Below are positions 1 through 5,606 of a stretch of 7,957 bases of DNA, piece by piece. This stretch comes from an uncultured Clostridia bacterium (GTDB lineage: Bacteria; Bacillota; Clostridia; Oscillospirales; Oscillospiraceae), in contig CAMJHX010000056.1 of NCBI GenBank assembly GCA_946405655.1, forward strand, positions 1 to 7,957. The letters are read 5' to 3'. Below the pieces are notes generated by a model. That model worked only from the letters and a program-made list of their open reading frames with translations, did not search any database and was not told where the DNA came from. Both the position numbers and the translations under genes were made by a program. How positions within the stretch are numbered: position 1 is the first letter of the stretch; every line of letters starts with the position of its first letter.

Positions 1-986
1 CCGGCGGCATTGAGAAGTTCAACAAGATCGGCATGCCGGCGCTGTTCGTGATGCTCGTGATCATCATCGTCAAGGCGCTCACGATGCCCCACGCGGTCGA
101 AGGCCTGAAGTTCATGTTCGTGCCCGGCTACGCCACGAAGGTGACCGAGTTCGGCCAGTTCGTCGAGTCTACGCCCGGCGTGCTCTCGATCCTCGCCACC
201 GCCGGCGGTCAGATGTTCTTCTCCCTCTCGCTCGGCATGAGCGCGATGATCACCTACGGCTCCTATCTGAGCAAGAAGGAGAATCTGCCGAAGAACTCCG
301 CCATCATCGTCTTCGCCGATACGCTCATCGCGATCCTCGCCGGCGTCGCGGTCATCCCCGCCGCCGTTGCCAACGGCATTGCGCAGGGTCTGTCCGTGAG
401 CGAGATCAAGCTCAACGGCCCCGGCCTGCTCTTCTCCACGCTGCAGGACGTGTTCCACAACATGGGCGCCCTCGGCGGCGTGTTCGGCGTGATCTTCTAT
501 GTCCTCGTTCTGATCGCGGCGATCTCCTCCGCCATCTCCGTCATTGAAGGCGTTGCCGTCACGTTCATCGACCGCGCCAGCGCGAAGGGCAAGGAGCCCA
601 GCCGCACCCGCGCGATCACCCTCACCTGCGTGGTGCTGTTCGCGTTCAGCTTCCTCGTGGCCGTCGACGGTCTCGGCAGCAACAACATCGCCCCCTGGCA
701 GATGCTGGGCATGAGCGAGGACGCCATCCGCAACTGGAACGACTGCTGGCTCGACTTCTTCGACCTCATCGCAGAGGGCATCCTGATGCCGCTCGGCGCG
801 ATGCTCATGGCCTGCATGATCGGCTGGGAGCTCAAGCCCAGTTCCTTTGAGGACGAGATCAAGTCCGGCTCCAACGGCGGCGCGTTGGGCTTCTGGAGCT
901 TCTGCATCAAGTACATCTGCCCGGTGGTCATGTTCTTCATCGTGCTGGTGCAGGTCAGCGACTTCTTCGGTCTCGGCTGGTTTTAA
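1..986 (+). CDS. Sodium-dependent symporter of the NSS family, C-terminal part (5' end outside window)
   Basis: A membrane transporter that couples inward Na+ flow to uptake of a small solute, usually an amino acid in bacterial members. The frame is open from the left edge (first full codon at position 3), so the start lies upstream; the ATG at 33 is internal. The visible part begins with GIEKFNKIGMP, which lines up with the loop before TM5 of LeuT. It continues through TM6 with the family signature GQMFFSLSLG (nt 207-236), whose unwound centre binds substrate and Na+. The IPAAVA segment follows TM7, and a serine pair in AISSAISVIEG matches the TM8 Na2-site region. About seven hydrophobic helices remain (TM5 to about TM11), and the chain ends shortly after the last one, as in the 11-helix bacterial forms. 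Substrate cannot be told from sequence; tyrosine, tryptophan and alanine transporters all look like this. The family call is secure. Confidence 0.95.
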   Translation, partial: GGIEKFNKIGMPALFVMLVIIIVKALTMPHAVEGLKFMFVPGYATKVTEFGQFVESTPGVLSILATAGGQMFFSLSLGMSAMITYGSYLSKKENLPKNSAIIVFADTLIAILAGVAVIPAAVANGIAQGLSVSEIKLNGPGLLFSTLQDVFHNMGALGGVFGVIFYVLVLIAAISSAISVIEGVAVTFIDRASAKGKEPSRTRAITLTCVVLFAFSFLVAVDGLGSNNIAPWQMLGMSEDAIRNWNDCWLDFFDLIAEGILMPLGAMLMACMIGWELKPSSFEDEIKSGSNGGALGFWSFCIKYICPVVMFFIVLVQVSDFFGLGWF

Positions 987-1042
987 TCAAAAAGCTGCAT
1001 TTCACAAAAATGCATCCCTCTATTTCCGTTCCAAACCGCACG

Positions 1043-1080
1043 AAGAGGCTGCCTCGTTGAGGCAGCCTCTTTGTTTTATT
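1043..1080 (+). terminator. Rho-independent terminator of the NSS symporter gene
   Basis: A perfect 13-bp stem (1043-1055 with 1059-1071) closes on a 3-nt GTT loop, followed by the T-rich run TGTTTTATT. It starts 57 bp after the symporter stop. A smaller 7-bp hairpin (TGCATTT 996-1002 with AAATGCA 1008-1014) lies between stop and terminator. No T-run follows on the minus strand, so it should act only rightward. Confidence 0.93.
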
Positions 1081-1101
1081 ATTTTCGCAGTGAAAGAGGA
1101 C

Positions 1102-1125
1102 TGTAGGGGCGACCTGCGGTCGCCC
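1102..1125 (+). repeat. Hairpin repeat unit a
   Basis: The TGTAGGGG head runs into an 8-bp perfect stem, GGGCGACC (1107-1114) with GGTCGCCC (1118-1125), and a TGC loop. Confidence 0.7.
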
Positions 1126-1177
1126 GCGCAGGATGATGTAAATCATTAGCCATACTCAGGCGAATTGCACCGCACCC

Positions 1178-1204
1178 TGTAGGGCGCGATGCCCACATCG
1201 CGCC
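1178..1204 (+). repeat. Hairpin repeat unit b
   Basis: The TGTAGGG head runs into a 9-bp perfect stem, GGCGCGATG (1183-1191) with CATCGCGCC (1196-1204), and a CCCA loop. The stem sequence is unrelated to unit a although head and geometry are kept. Confidence 0.7.
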
Positions 1205-1228
1205 GGGATTTGGCAGGCATCCGACAAC

Positions 1229-1255
1229 GGGCCGCCGAGGTCGTCGGCCCCTACG
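1229..1255 (-). repeat. Hairpin repeat unit c, inverted
   Basis: Read on the minus strand it has a CGTAGGGG head. GGGCCG (1229-1234) pairs with CGGCCC (1245-1250), then there is one mismatch, then two more pairs around an AGGT loop. It is the sister of unit d. Confidence 0.68.
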
Positions 1256-1309
1256 ATTGCTGCGGAACGGATTCGCCCGAGAGCGGCCATACAATTGGCC
1301 GGCTTTGCC

Positions 1310-1336
1310 GGGTCGTCGAGGACGCCGACCCCTACA
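1310..1336 (-). repeat. Hairpin repeat unit d, inverted, next to the tadA stop
   Basis: Read on the minus strand it has a TGTAGGGG head. GGGTCG (1310-1315) pairs with CGACCC (1326-1331), followed by a mismatch and two pairs around an AGGA loop. Against unit c, stem position 4 changes C to T while its partner changes G to A, so pairing is preserved. An alternative small hairpin (CCGGC 1299-1303 with GCCGG 1307-1311) overlaps its edge. The head ends 6 bp from the tadA stop codon. Confidence 0.68.
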
Positions 1337-1342
1337 ACCGGT

Positions 1343-1789
1343 TTATCTCAACCGCTCGAAGAATCGGCGCAGAATTGCGGCGCAGTCCTCCGCCATGACG
1401 CCGCCGTAGAGCTTTGGGTGGTGGCCGTAGCGCTCCTCGAAGAGGTTGATGACGCTGCCGCAGGAGCCGAAGTTCGGTTCCTTCGCGCCGTAGACGACCG
1501 TGCCGACACGGGCGTTGATGATGGCGCCGGCGCACATGGGGCAGGGCTCGAGCGTGACATAGAGCGTGCAGTCCTCCAGGTGCCACGTGCCGAGAGCCTC
1601 GCACGCCTCGCCGATCGCCTCGATCTCGGCGTGGGCGTCGGCGCGGTGGCTCTCCTCGCGGCGGTTGCGGCCGCGGCCGATGATCCGTCCTTCCCCGTCC
1701 GCGATGACACAGCCGACCGGCACCTCCCCGGCGTCGAACGCCTCCTGCGCCTGCTGCAGCGCGAGGCGCATTCCGTCTTCCCTCGTCAT
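1343..1789 (-). CDS. tadA: tRNA-specific adenosine deaminase TadA
   Basis: Zinc enzyme that deaminates adenosine to inosine at the wobble position (A34) of tRNA-Arg(ACG), letting one tRNA read several Arg codons; cytoplasmic and usually essential. At 148 residues it is of normal length. The cytidine/deoxycytidylate deaminase fold shows the HAE motif (H53 zinc ligand, E55 proton shuttle) and PCPMC (C83 and C86 zinc ligands). N42 sits where the family's substrate-contacting Asn lies, and VPVG (23-26) is the usual N-terminal motif. The stretch GAKEPNFGSCGS replaces the more common GA-x-D-P/A-K-x-G, so the residue matching E. coli D108 appears to be Glu. The ATG start shares ATGA with the stop of the upstream grx-like gene and has GGAGGG (1801-1796) six bases upstream, inside that gene. 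Translational coupling is therefore likely. The call is secure. Confidence 0.96.
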   Translation of the reverse strand: MTREDGMRLALQQAQEAFDAGEVPVGCVIADGEGRIIGRGRNRREESHRADAHAEIEAIGEACEALGTWHLEDCTLYVTLEPCPMCAGAIINARVGTVVYGAKEPNFGSCGSVINLFEERYGHHPKLYGGVMAEDCAAILRRFFERLR

Positions 1790-2073
1790 TGCGCACCCTC
1801 CAGCGCCTGATCGAGCGCGGCCCTGAGACTTGCCTTGATCTCCTCATAACCCTCAGAGGGATCGGCCTCATAGAGCTTGCGTGTTCCCTGATAGACGCTC
1901 GGGACATACCAATAGTCATATTGATCCGCGAGTCCCCGCTGGCGGTTTTCGTCGATCCAGCGCACGTTCACTGCGGCGTAGGCGGGGTTTTCCTCCCGGA
2001 GCGCGGTGAGCGCCTTGTGCGCCTTGCGGCAGTAGGGGCAGAACGCCTGCTCAAAAATCGTGATCTCAGCCAT
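1786..2073 (-). CDS. Glutaredoxin-like thiol-disulfide protein (thioredoxin fold, CPYC)
   Basis: A 95-residue single-domain cytoplasmic protein of the glutaredoxin/thioredoxin superfamily. The first strand, EITIFEQ, leads into the redox motif C12-P13-Y14-C15, the classical dithiol glutaredoxin motif. YVPSVY (56-61) supplies the cis-proline (P58) facing the active site, and the C-terminal half ends in a helix. Such proteins reduce protein disulfides or glutathionylated thiols; in anaerobes without glutathione they often take electrons from a thioredoxin-reductase-like partner. The partner here is unknown. The start is set by AAAGGAGG (2088-2081) seven bases before the ATG. It is first in a two-gene leftward operon with tadA. 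The loop between CPYC and cis-Pro, rich in charged residues and WIDEN, is not typical of NrdH, so I leave the symbol empty. Confidence 0.87.
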   Translation of the reverse strand: MAEITIFEQAFCPYCRKAHKALTALREENPAYAAVNVRWIDENRQRGLADQYDYWYVPSVYQGTRKLYEADPSEGYEEIKASLRAALDQALEGAQ

Positions 2074-2085
2074 GCAGACGCCTCC

Positions 2086-2113
2086 TTTCCGGTTTTCCCC
2101 ATTATACCGGAAA
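2086..2113. promoter_or_regulatory. Inverted repeat over the grx promoter, candidate operator
   Basis: TTTCCGGT (2086-2093) and ACCGGAAA (2106-2113) are perfect 8-bp inverted arms with a 12-bp spacer, centres 20 bp apart (about two helix turns). The right arm abuts and overlaps the -10 box by one base, and the left arm lies at the predicted start point. The placement suits a dimeric repressor. Because the right arm is upstream of the transcription start, it should not form an mRNA hairpin. No regulator can be assigned. Confidence 0.45.
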
Positions 2114-2129
2114 CGGAGCGCTGCGGCAA
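2101..2129 (-). promoter_or_regulatory. Sigma-A-type promoter of the grx-like/tadA operon
   Basis: Read on the minus strand: -35 TTGCCG (2129-2124), a 17-bp spacer, then a consensus -10 TATAAT (2106-2101). Transcription should begin near 2094, leaving a short leader of about 20 nt that contains the AAAGGAGG ribosome site. Confidence 0.85.
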
Positions 2130-2135
2130 CCGCTC

Positions 2136-2164
2136 TTTTCTTCTATCCGTATTTGTGGTAGAAT
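2136..2164 (+). promoter_or_regulatory. Probable promoter of the two-component/aminopeptidase operon
   Basis: A -10 box TAGAAT (2159-2164) is preceded by TGTGG, giving an extended -10 look. At 17-bp spacing the -35 position reads TTTTCT (2136-2141), a weak match. The downstream region ATAAATT is AT-rich and the leader is about 15 nt. This promoter is back-to-back with the grx promoter, with only about 30 bp between their -10 boxes. Confidence 0.6.
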
Positions 2165-2172
2165 ATAAATTT

Positions 2173-2182
2173 GAGGTGATCC
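2173..2182 (+). promoter_or_regulatory. Extended Shine-Dalgarno site of the response regulator gene
   Basis: GAGGTGATCC matches ten contiguous bases of the complement of the 16S rRNA 3' end. The GAGG core ends nine bases before the ATG at 2186. This unusually long match fixes the start and predicts strong translation initiation. Confidence 0.8.
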
Positions 2183-2185
2183 CAG

Positions 2186-2860
2186 ATGAGAATACTCGTG
2201 GTGGAGGATGAGCGGGATCTCAACCGCATCCTCACCAAGACGCTCACCGCCGAGGGCTGCAGCGTGGACGCCTGCTATGACGGGCTGGAGGCGCTGGACT
2301 ATCTCTCCGGCGCAAGCTACGACGTGATCGTGCTCGACCGGATGATGCCGCGCATGGACGGCATGGAGCTGCTCGCCCGCCTGCGCTCGCAGGGCGACGA
2401 GACGCCCGTGATCTTCCTGACGGCGAAGGACGCGGTGACCGAGCGCGTGCGCGGGCTGGACGCCGGGGCGGACGACTATCTCGTGAAGCCCTTCAGCTTT
2501 GAAGAGCTCATGGCGCGCATCCGCGTGGTGACGCGCAAGCACTCCGGCAGCACGACGAATCTCTTCACCGTGGGCGATCTCACGGTCGACACCGGCGCGC
2601 ACACCGTGCGCCGCGGAGAGAAGAACATCAACCTCTCGACGAAGGAATTCGCCCTGCTGGAATACATGATCCGCAACAAGGGCGTGGTCCTCTCGCGCGA
2701 GAGCATCGAAAACAATCTCTGGAACTATGACTATTCCGGCGGCTCCAACGTGGTGGACGTCTATATCAGCTATCTCCGCCGCAAGATTGACAGCGGCTGG
2801 CCGCGAAAGCTCATCCACACCGTGTGGGGCGTGGGCTGGGTGCTGAGAGAGGAAGAATAA
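2186..2860 (+). CDS. OmpR/PhoB-family DNA-binding response regulator
   Basis: Cytoplasmic transcription factor switched by phosphorylation from its partner kinase, encoded directly downstream. It has 224 residues, normal for the family. The receiver domain (about 2-116) has acidic pocket residues E7 and D8, phospho-acceptor D51 in IVLDRMMP, the switch threonine T79 in FLTAKD and lysine K101 in YLVKPFS. A short linker leads to a winged-helix DNA-binding domain (about 126-222). Its recognition region is SNVVDVYISYLRRKID, followed by the wing HTVWGVGWVL. All key residues are present, so it should be active. Targets are unknown: the upstream intergenic region carries no clear tandem direct repeat typical of OmpR boxes. 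It is first gene of an operon with the kinase (3 bp gap) and the aminopeptidase. Confidence 0.96.
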   Translation: MRILVVEDERDLNRILTKTLTAEGCSVDACYDGLEALDYLSGASYDVIVLDRMMPRMDGMELLARLRSQGDETPVIFLTAKDAVTERVRGLDAGADDYLVKPFSFEELMARIRVVTRKHSGSTTNLFTVGDLTVDTGAHTVRRGEKNINLSTKEFALLEYMIRNKGVVLSRESIENNLWNYDYSGGSNVVDVYISYLRRKIDSGWPRKLIHTVWGVGWVLREEE

Positions 2861-2863
2861 GCC

Positions 2864-4222
2864 GTGTCGATCAAAAGCAGAATCACGCTGTTCTTCGCGC
2901 TCATCATGCTCGTGATCGAAGCGCTCGTGCTCACGTTCATTATGGTCATCAACGGCAACGTCGTGACGAACAATCCCGAGCGCAGGCTCGTGCAGGTGAT
3001 GGAGGCGAACCTGAACCGCGTGACCTTCACCGATCAGGAATTCAAATTTGACAAGGTCAAATACTACACCAAGGGCGTCTACTCCGCGCTGTATGACGAG
3101 GAGCAGAACGCTGTGCGCGGGGCGATGCCGGCAGAATTCACCGCCGACGAGCCGCTCCAGGATCACTCGCTGCGGCGAGTGAAATGCGGCGGGCAGGAAT
3201 TCTATGTTTACGACATGCATCTGGACATGTTCGTCGGCGGGGTCTGGCTGCGCGGCGTGATCGACGCCGAGCCCACGGGCGGCAGCTTCATGACGGCGAT
3301 CATCGCGGTGGCATGGTCGGTGCTGCCGGTGCTGCTGATTCTCTCGATCCTCGGCGGCTATCTGATCGCGGGACAGGCGCTCAAGCCGATCAAGGCCGTG
3401 ACGGAGGCGGCGAACGCAATCTCCGACGGGCAGGATCTGAAGGCGCGCATCGGCGCGACGGGCGGAAAGGACGAGGTGAGCCAGCTCGCCGCGAGCTTTG
3501 ACAACATGTTCGACCGCCTGGAGGCCTCGTTTGAGGCGGAGCAGCAGTTCACGTCCGACGCGTCGCACGAGCTGCGCACGCCGACGACCGTGATCCTCGC
3601 CGAGTGCAGCTACGCGCAGAAAAACGCGAAGACGCCGGAGGACTATCAGGCGTCGCTGGACGTGATCCAGCGGCAGGCGGAGAAGATGAGCACGCTCGTG
3701 AGGAGCCTGCTCGAGATCACGCGGCTCGATCAGGGGACGCAGAAGGTGAACCTCGAATACGCCGATCTGAGCGATCTCGTGCACGTGGTGTGCGAGGAGC
3801 AGGCGATCGTGGCGCGCAGCGGCATCCGTCTGCAGACCGACATTCAGCCGGAGCTCTACGCGGAGATCGACGTGTTTCTCATCAGCCGCATGCTGCAGAA
3901 TCTCATTGACAACGCATATAAATTCGGAAGGGAAAACGGGTTCGTCCGCGTGACGCTCCACCGCGCCGGCGACGGCGCGCGCCTGACCGTGGAGGACAAC
4001 GGCATCGGCATCTCTGAGGAGGATCGAAGCCGGATCTTCCAGCGGTTCTATCAGGCGGAGGACAGCCGCCGCTCGCAGGGCGGCATGGGTCTGGGCCTGA
4101 GCATGGTGCGCCAGATCGTGCTGCTGCACGGCGGCACGATCACCGTGGACAGCGCCGTGGACAAGGGCACGACCTTCACCGTGACGCTCCCCGAACATCC
4201 GAGAAAGGAAGAATTGAAATGA
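2864..4222 (+). CDS. Membrane sensor histidine kinase (HAMP-HisKA-HATPase)
   Basis: Partner kinase of the preceding regulator; it autophosphorylates on His using ATP and passes phosphate to D51. Of its 452 residues, TM1 is about 8-30 and an extracytoplasmic sensor segment of about 110 residues (32-142) follows, with no fold I recognise. TM2 is about 143-168, HAMP about 170-222, and the dimerisation domain carries the H-box SDASHELRTP with H235. In the ATPase domain the N-box is NLIDNAYKF (N350), G1 is DNGIGI (378-383), the F-box is IFQRF and G2 is GMGLGL (407-412). The start is GTG at 2864, three bases after the regulator stop. GAGG at 2849-2852 lies within the regulator gene, and a later ATG would remove half of TM1. 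The stop overlaps the aminopeptidase start as ATGA. All catalytic boxes are intact; the signal sensed is unknown. Confidence 0.95.
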   Translation: MSIKSRITLFFALIMLVIEALVLTFIMVINGNVVTNNPERRLVQVMEANLNRVTFTDQEFKFDKVKYYTKGVYSALYDEEQNAVRGAMPAEFTADEPLQDHSLRRVKCGGQEFYVYDMHLDMFVGGVWLRGVIDAEPTGGSFMTAIIAVAWSVLPVLLILSILGGYLIAGQALKPIKAVTEAANAISDGQDLKARIGATGGKDEVSQLAASFDNMFDRLEASFEAEQQFTSDASHELRTPTTVILAECSYAQKNAKTPEDYQASLDVIQRQAEKMSTLVRSLLEITRLDQGTQKVNLEYADLSDLVHVVCEEQAIVARSGIRLQTDIQPELYAEIDVFLISRMLQNLIDNAYKFGRENGFVRVTLHRAGDGARLTVEDNGIGISEEDRSRIFQRFYQAEDSRRSQGGMGLGLSMVRQIVLLHGGTITVDSAVDKGTTFTVTLPEHPRKEELK

Positions 4223-5454
4223 AAAAATCCGTACTCCGCAATTACGCCCGTCTGATCGCCGTCGAGGGCGGCCGCATCCAGAAGGGTCAGAACGTGATCA
4301 TCGTCGCCGAGATCGACCAGGGCGACTTCGTGACGATGCTCGTGGACGAGTGCTACAAGGCCGGCGCGCGCGAGGTGCGCGTGGAATGGCAGCATCAGCC
4401 GCTCGAAAAGCTCCATGTCCGCCACCAGAGCGTGAAGACGCTCGGCACGGTGGAAAAATGGGAGGAGGAGAAGCTGCGCTGGCAGGTGGAAAACCTGCCC
4501 GTGCGCATCTATCTCGACAGCGAGGACCCCGACGGGCTCAAGGGCATGAATCAGGCGAAGGCCGCCAAGGGCCGTCAGGCGCGCTACAAGATCGTGAAGC
4601 CCTACCGCGATCAGATGGAGGGGCGCTATCAGTGGTGCATCGCCGCCGTGCCGGGCGCTGCGTGGGCGAAGAAGGTCTTCCCCCACCTCTCCAAGCATCA
4701 GGCGATGGAGGCGCTGTGGGAGGCGATCCTCTCCACCTGCCGCGCCAGCGAGGGCATGGACGCCGTGGCCGCATGGGACGCGCACAACCGCGAGCTGAAG
4801 GCCCGCTGCGCCTATCTGAACAGCCTCGGCATCGAATCGCTCGAGTACCACGCCTCGAACGGCACGGACTTCACCGTCGGCATGATTCCCGAAGCCCGCT
4901 TCTGCGGCGGCGCGGAGGACACGATCGGCGGCGTGACCTTCAACCCCAACATGCCGACCGAGGAGTGCTTCATCAGCCCGAAGCGCGGCGTGGCCGAGGG
5001 CGTCGTCTATTCCTCCAAGCCGCTGAGCTGGCAGGGCGAGCTGATCGAAAACTTCTCCGTCCGCTTCCACGAGGGCAAGGCCGTGGAGGTCAAGGCAGAG
5101 AAGGGTCAGGCGCTGCTGGAGAAGATGATCTCGATGGACGAGGGCGCAAGCTATCTCGGCGAGTGCGCGCTCGTGCCGTGGAGCAGCCCGATCAACGAGA
5201 CGGGTCTGCTGTTTTACAACACGCTCTTTGACGAGAACGCCTGCTGCCATCTGGCGCTGGGCATGGGCTTCATCGACACGATCGAGGGCTATGCCGACCG
5301 CTCGCTCGAGGAGATGCGCGAGATGGGCGTGAACGACTCGATGATCCACGTCGATTTCATGATCGGAACGGAAGATCTCACCATCACGGCGCACTGCCGC
5401 GACGGGCGCACTGTGCCGGTGTTTGAAAACGGCACATGGGCTTTTGAGGTCTGA
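4219..5454 (+). CDS. Metallo-aminopeptidase, M29 family (AmpS/PepS/aminopeptidase T type)
   Basis: Cytoplasmic two-metal exopeptidase that removes N-terminal residues from peptides. It has 411 residues with no signal peptide, matching the usual 400-415. The N-terminal half is alpha/beta. The C-terminal catalytic half shows the expected metal ligands at family spacing: E249 in NMPTEECF, E315 in GECALVP, H344 in CCHLALG, and H377 and D379 in IHVDFMIG. The family tyrosine expected seven residues after the first histidine is replaced by F351 here (HLALGMGF). Its ATG overlaps the kinase stop (ATGA), with AAAGGAAG seven bases upstream, so translation is probably coupled to the kinase. It is last in the operon. 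Linkage to a sensor kinase is unusual for a housekeeping peptidase. Family assignment is firm; substrate preference is unknown. Confidence 0.94.
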   Translation: MKKSVLRNYARLIAVEGGRIQKGQNVIIVAEIDQGDFVTMLVDECYKAGAREVRVEWQHQPLEKLHVRHQSVKTLGTVEKWEEEKLRWQVENLPVRIYLDSEDPDGLKGMNQAKAAKGRQARYKIVKPYRDQMEGRYQWCIAAVPGAAWAKKVFPHLSKHQAMEALWEAILSTCRASEGMDAVAAWDAHNRELKARCAYLNSLGIESLEYHASNGTDFTVGMIPEARFCGGAEDTIGGVTFNPNMPTEECFISPKRGVAEGVVYSSKPLSWQGELIENFSVRFHEGKAVEVKAEKGQALLEKMISMDEGASYLGECALVPWSSPINETGLLFYNTLFDENACCHLALGMGFIDTIEGYADRSLEEMREMGVNDSMIHVDFMIGTEDLTITAHCRDGRTVPVFENGTWAFEV

Positions 5455-5465
5455 AAATGCATATC

Positions 5466-5501
5466 AGTGGTGCGTTTGAGCTTTTAAACGCACCACTTTT
5501 T
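5466..5501 (+). terminator. Rho-independent terminator of the two-component/aminopeptidase operon
   Basis: A 12-bp perfect stem (5466-5477 with 5486-5497) with an 8-nt loop runs straight into TTTTT. It begins 12 bases after the aminopeptidase stop. Confidence 0.93.
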
Positions 5502-5531
5502 GTCGAAAGTGGGGAATGAAGGTCGATCCGG

Positions 5532-5560
5532 TTGCGTTCCGGGGCGTTCTATGGTATAAT
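5532..5560 (+). promoter_or_regulatory. Promoter of the solute-binding lipoprotein gene
   Basis: -35 TTGCGT (5532-5537), a 17-bp spacer and a consensus -10 TATAAT (5555-5560) preceded by TGG, an extended -10. The predicted start near 5567 gives a leader of about 40 nt with no riboswitch-like structure. The site lies just after the upstream operon's terminator, so the gene is probably transcribed alone. Confidence 0.85.
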
Positions 5561-5606
5561 AGATTAGTTATCGATCCACCCACTTTGCAGAAAGGACCGA
5601 GGAACC

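Larger units (their letters stand above)
1102..1336. repeat. Array of four GTAGGG-headed hairpin repeats, ++/-- arrangement
   Basis: This 235-bp block fills most of the gene-free stretch between the symporter terminator and tadA. It starts with TGTAGGGG and ends with the exact reverse complement CCCCTACA. Inside are four units of about 24-30 bp, each a GTAGGG head running into a self-complementary GC-rich stem. Two units point right (1102-1125, 1178-1204) and two point left (1255-1229, 1336-1310). I see no open frame with a coding look, no transposase and no obvious target-site duplication. REP-like or MITE-like palindromes with GTAGGGG heads occur between genes of related gut clostridia as I recall, but I have not checked this. 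The leftward tadA operon has no T-run terminator of its own, so these hairpins may mark its 3' end. Confidence 0.75.

Noticed and set aside
33..986. NSS symporter starting at the ATG at 33
   Set aside because: The frame is open to the window edge and the residues before this ATG (GIEKFNKIG) are conserved in the family, so 33 is internal and the gene is cut by the window.
1079..1294. Small open frames inside the gene-free stretch 987-1342
   Set aside because: They run through the hairpin repeats, have Arg/Pro-rich products and lack convincing ribosome sites. I read the stretch as non-coding.
1102..1336. CRISPR array
   Set aside because: Units are few, not identical, in both orientations, and lack regular spacers; no cas genes are present.
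1332..1919. Overlapping open frames around tadA on both strands (for example 1295-1810 on plus and 1332-1919 on minus)
   Set aside because: They are shadows of tadA and the grx-like gene, which carry HAE/PCPMC and CPYC motifs; the alternative products are Arg- or Ala-rich without motifs.
2102..4198. Very long open frame (698 codons) on the minus strand opposite the regulator and kinase genes
   Set aside because: The product is a low-complexity run of H, R, A, L, V, D and E with no domain. The plus strand encodes two proteins with every expected motif. Long antisense frames are a usual by-product of biased codon third positions in GC-rich genes.
4051..5394. Open frame of 447 codons on the minus strand opposite the kinase end and aminopeptidase
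   Set aside because: Same compositional artefact, no ribosome site of note, and it crosses two well-supported plus-strand genes.
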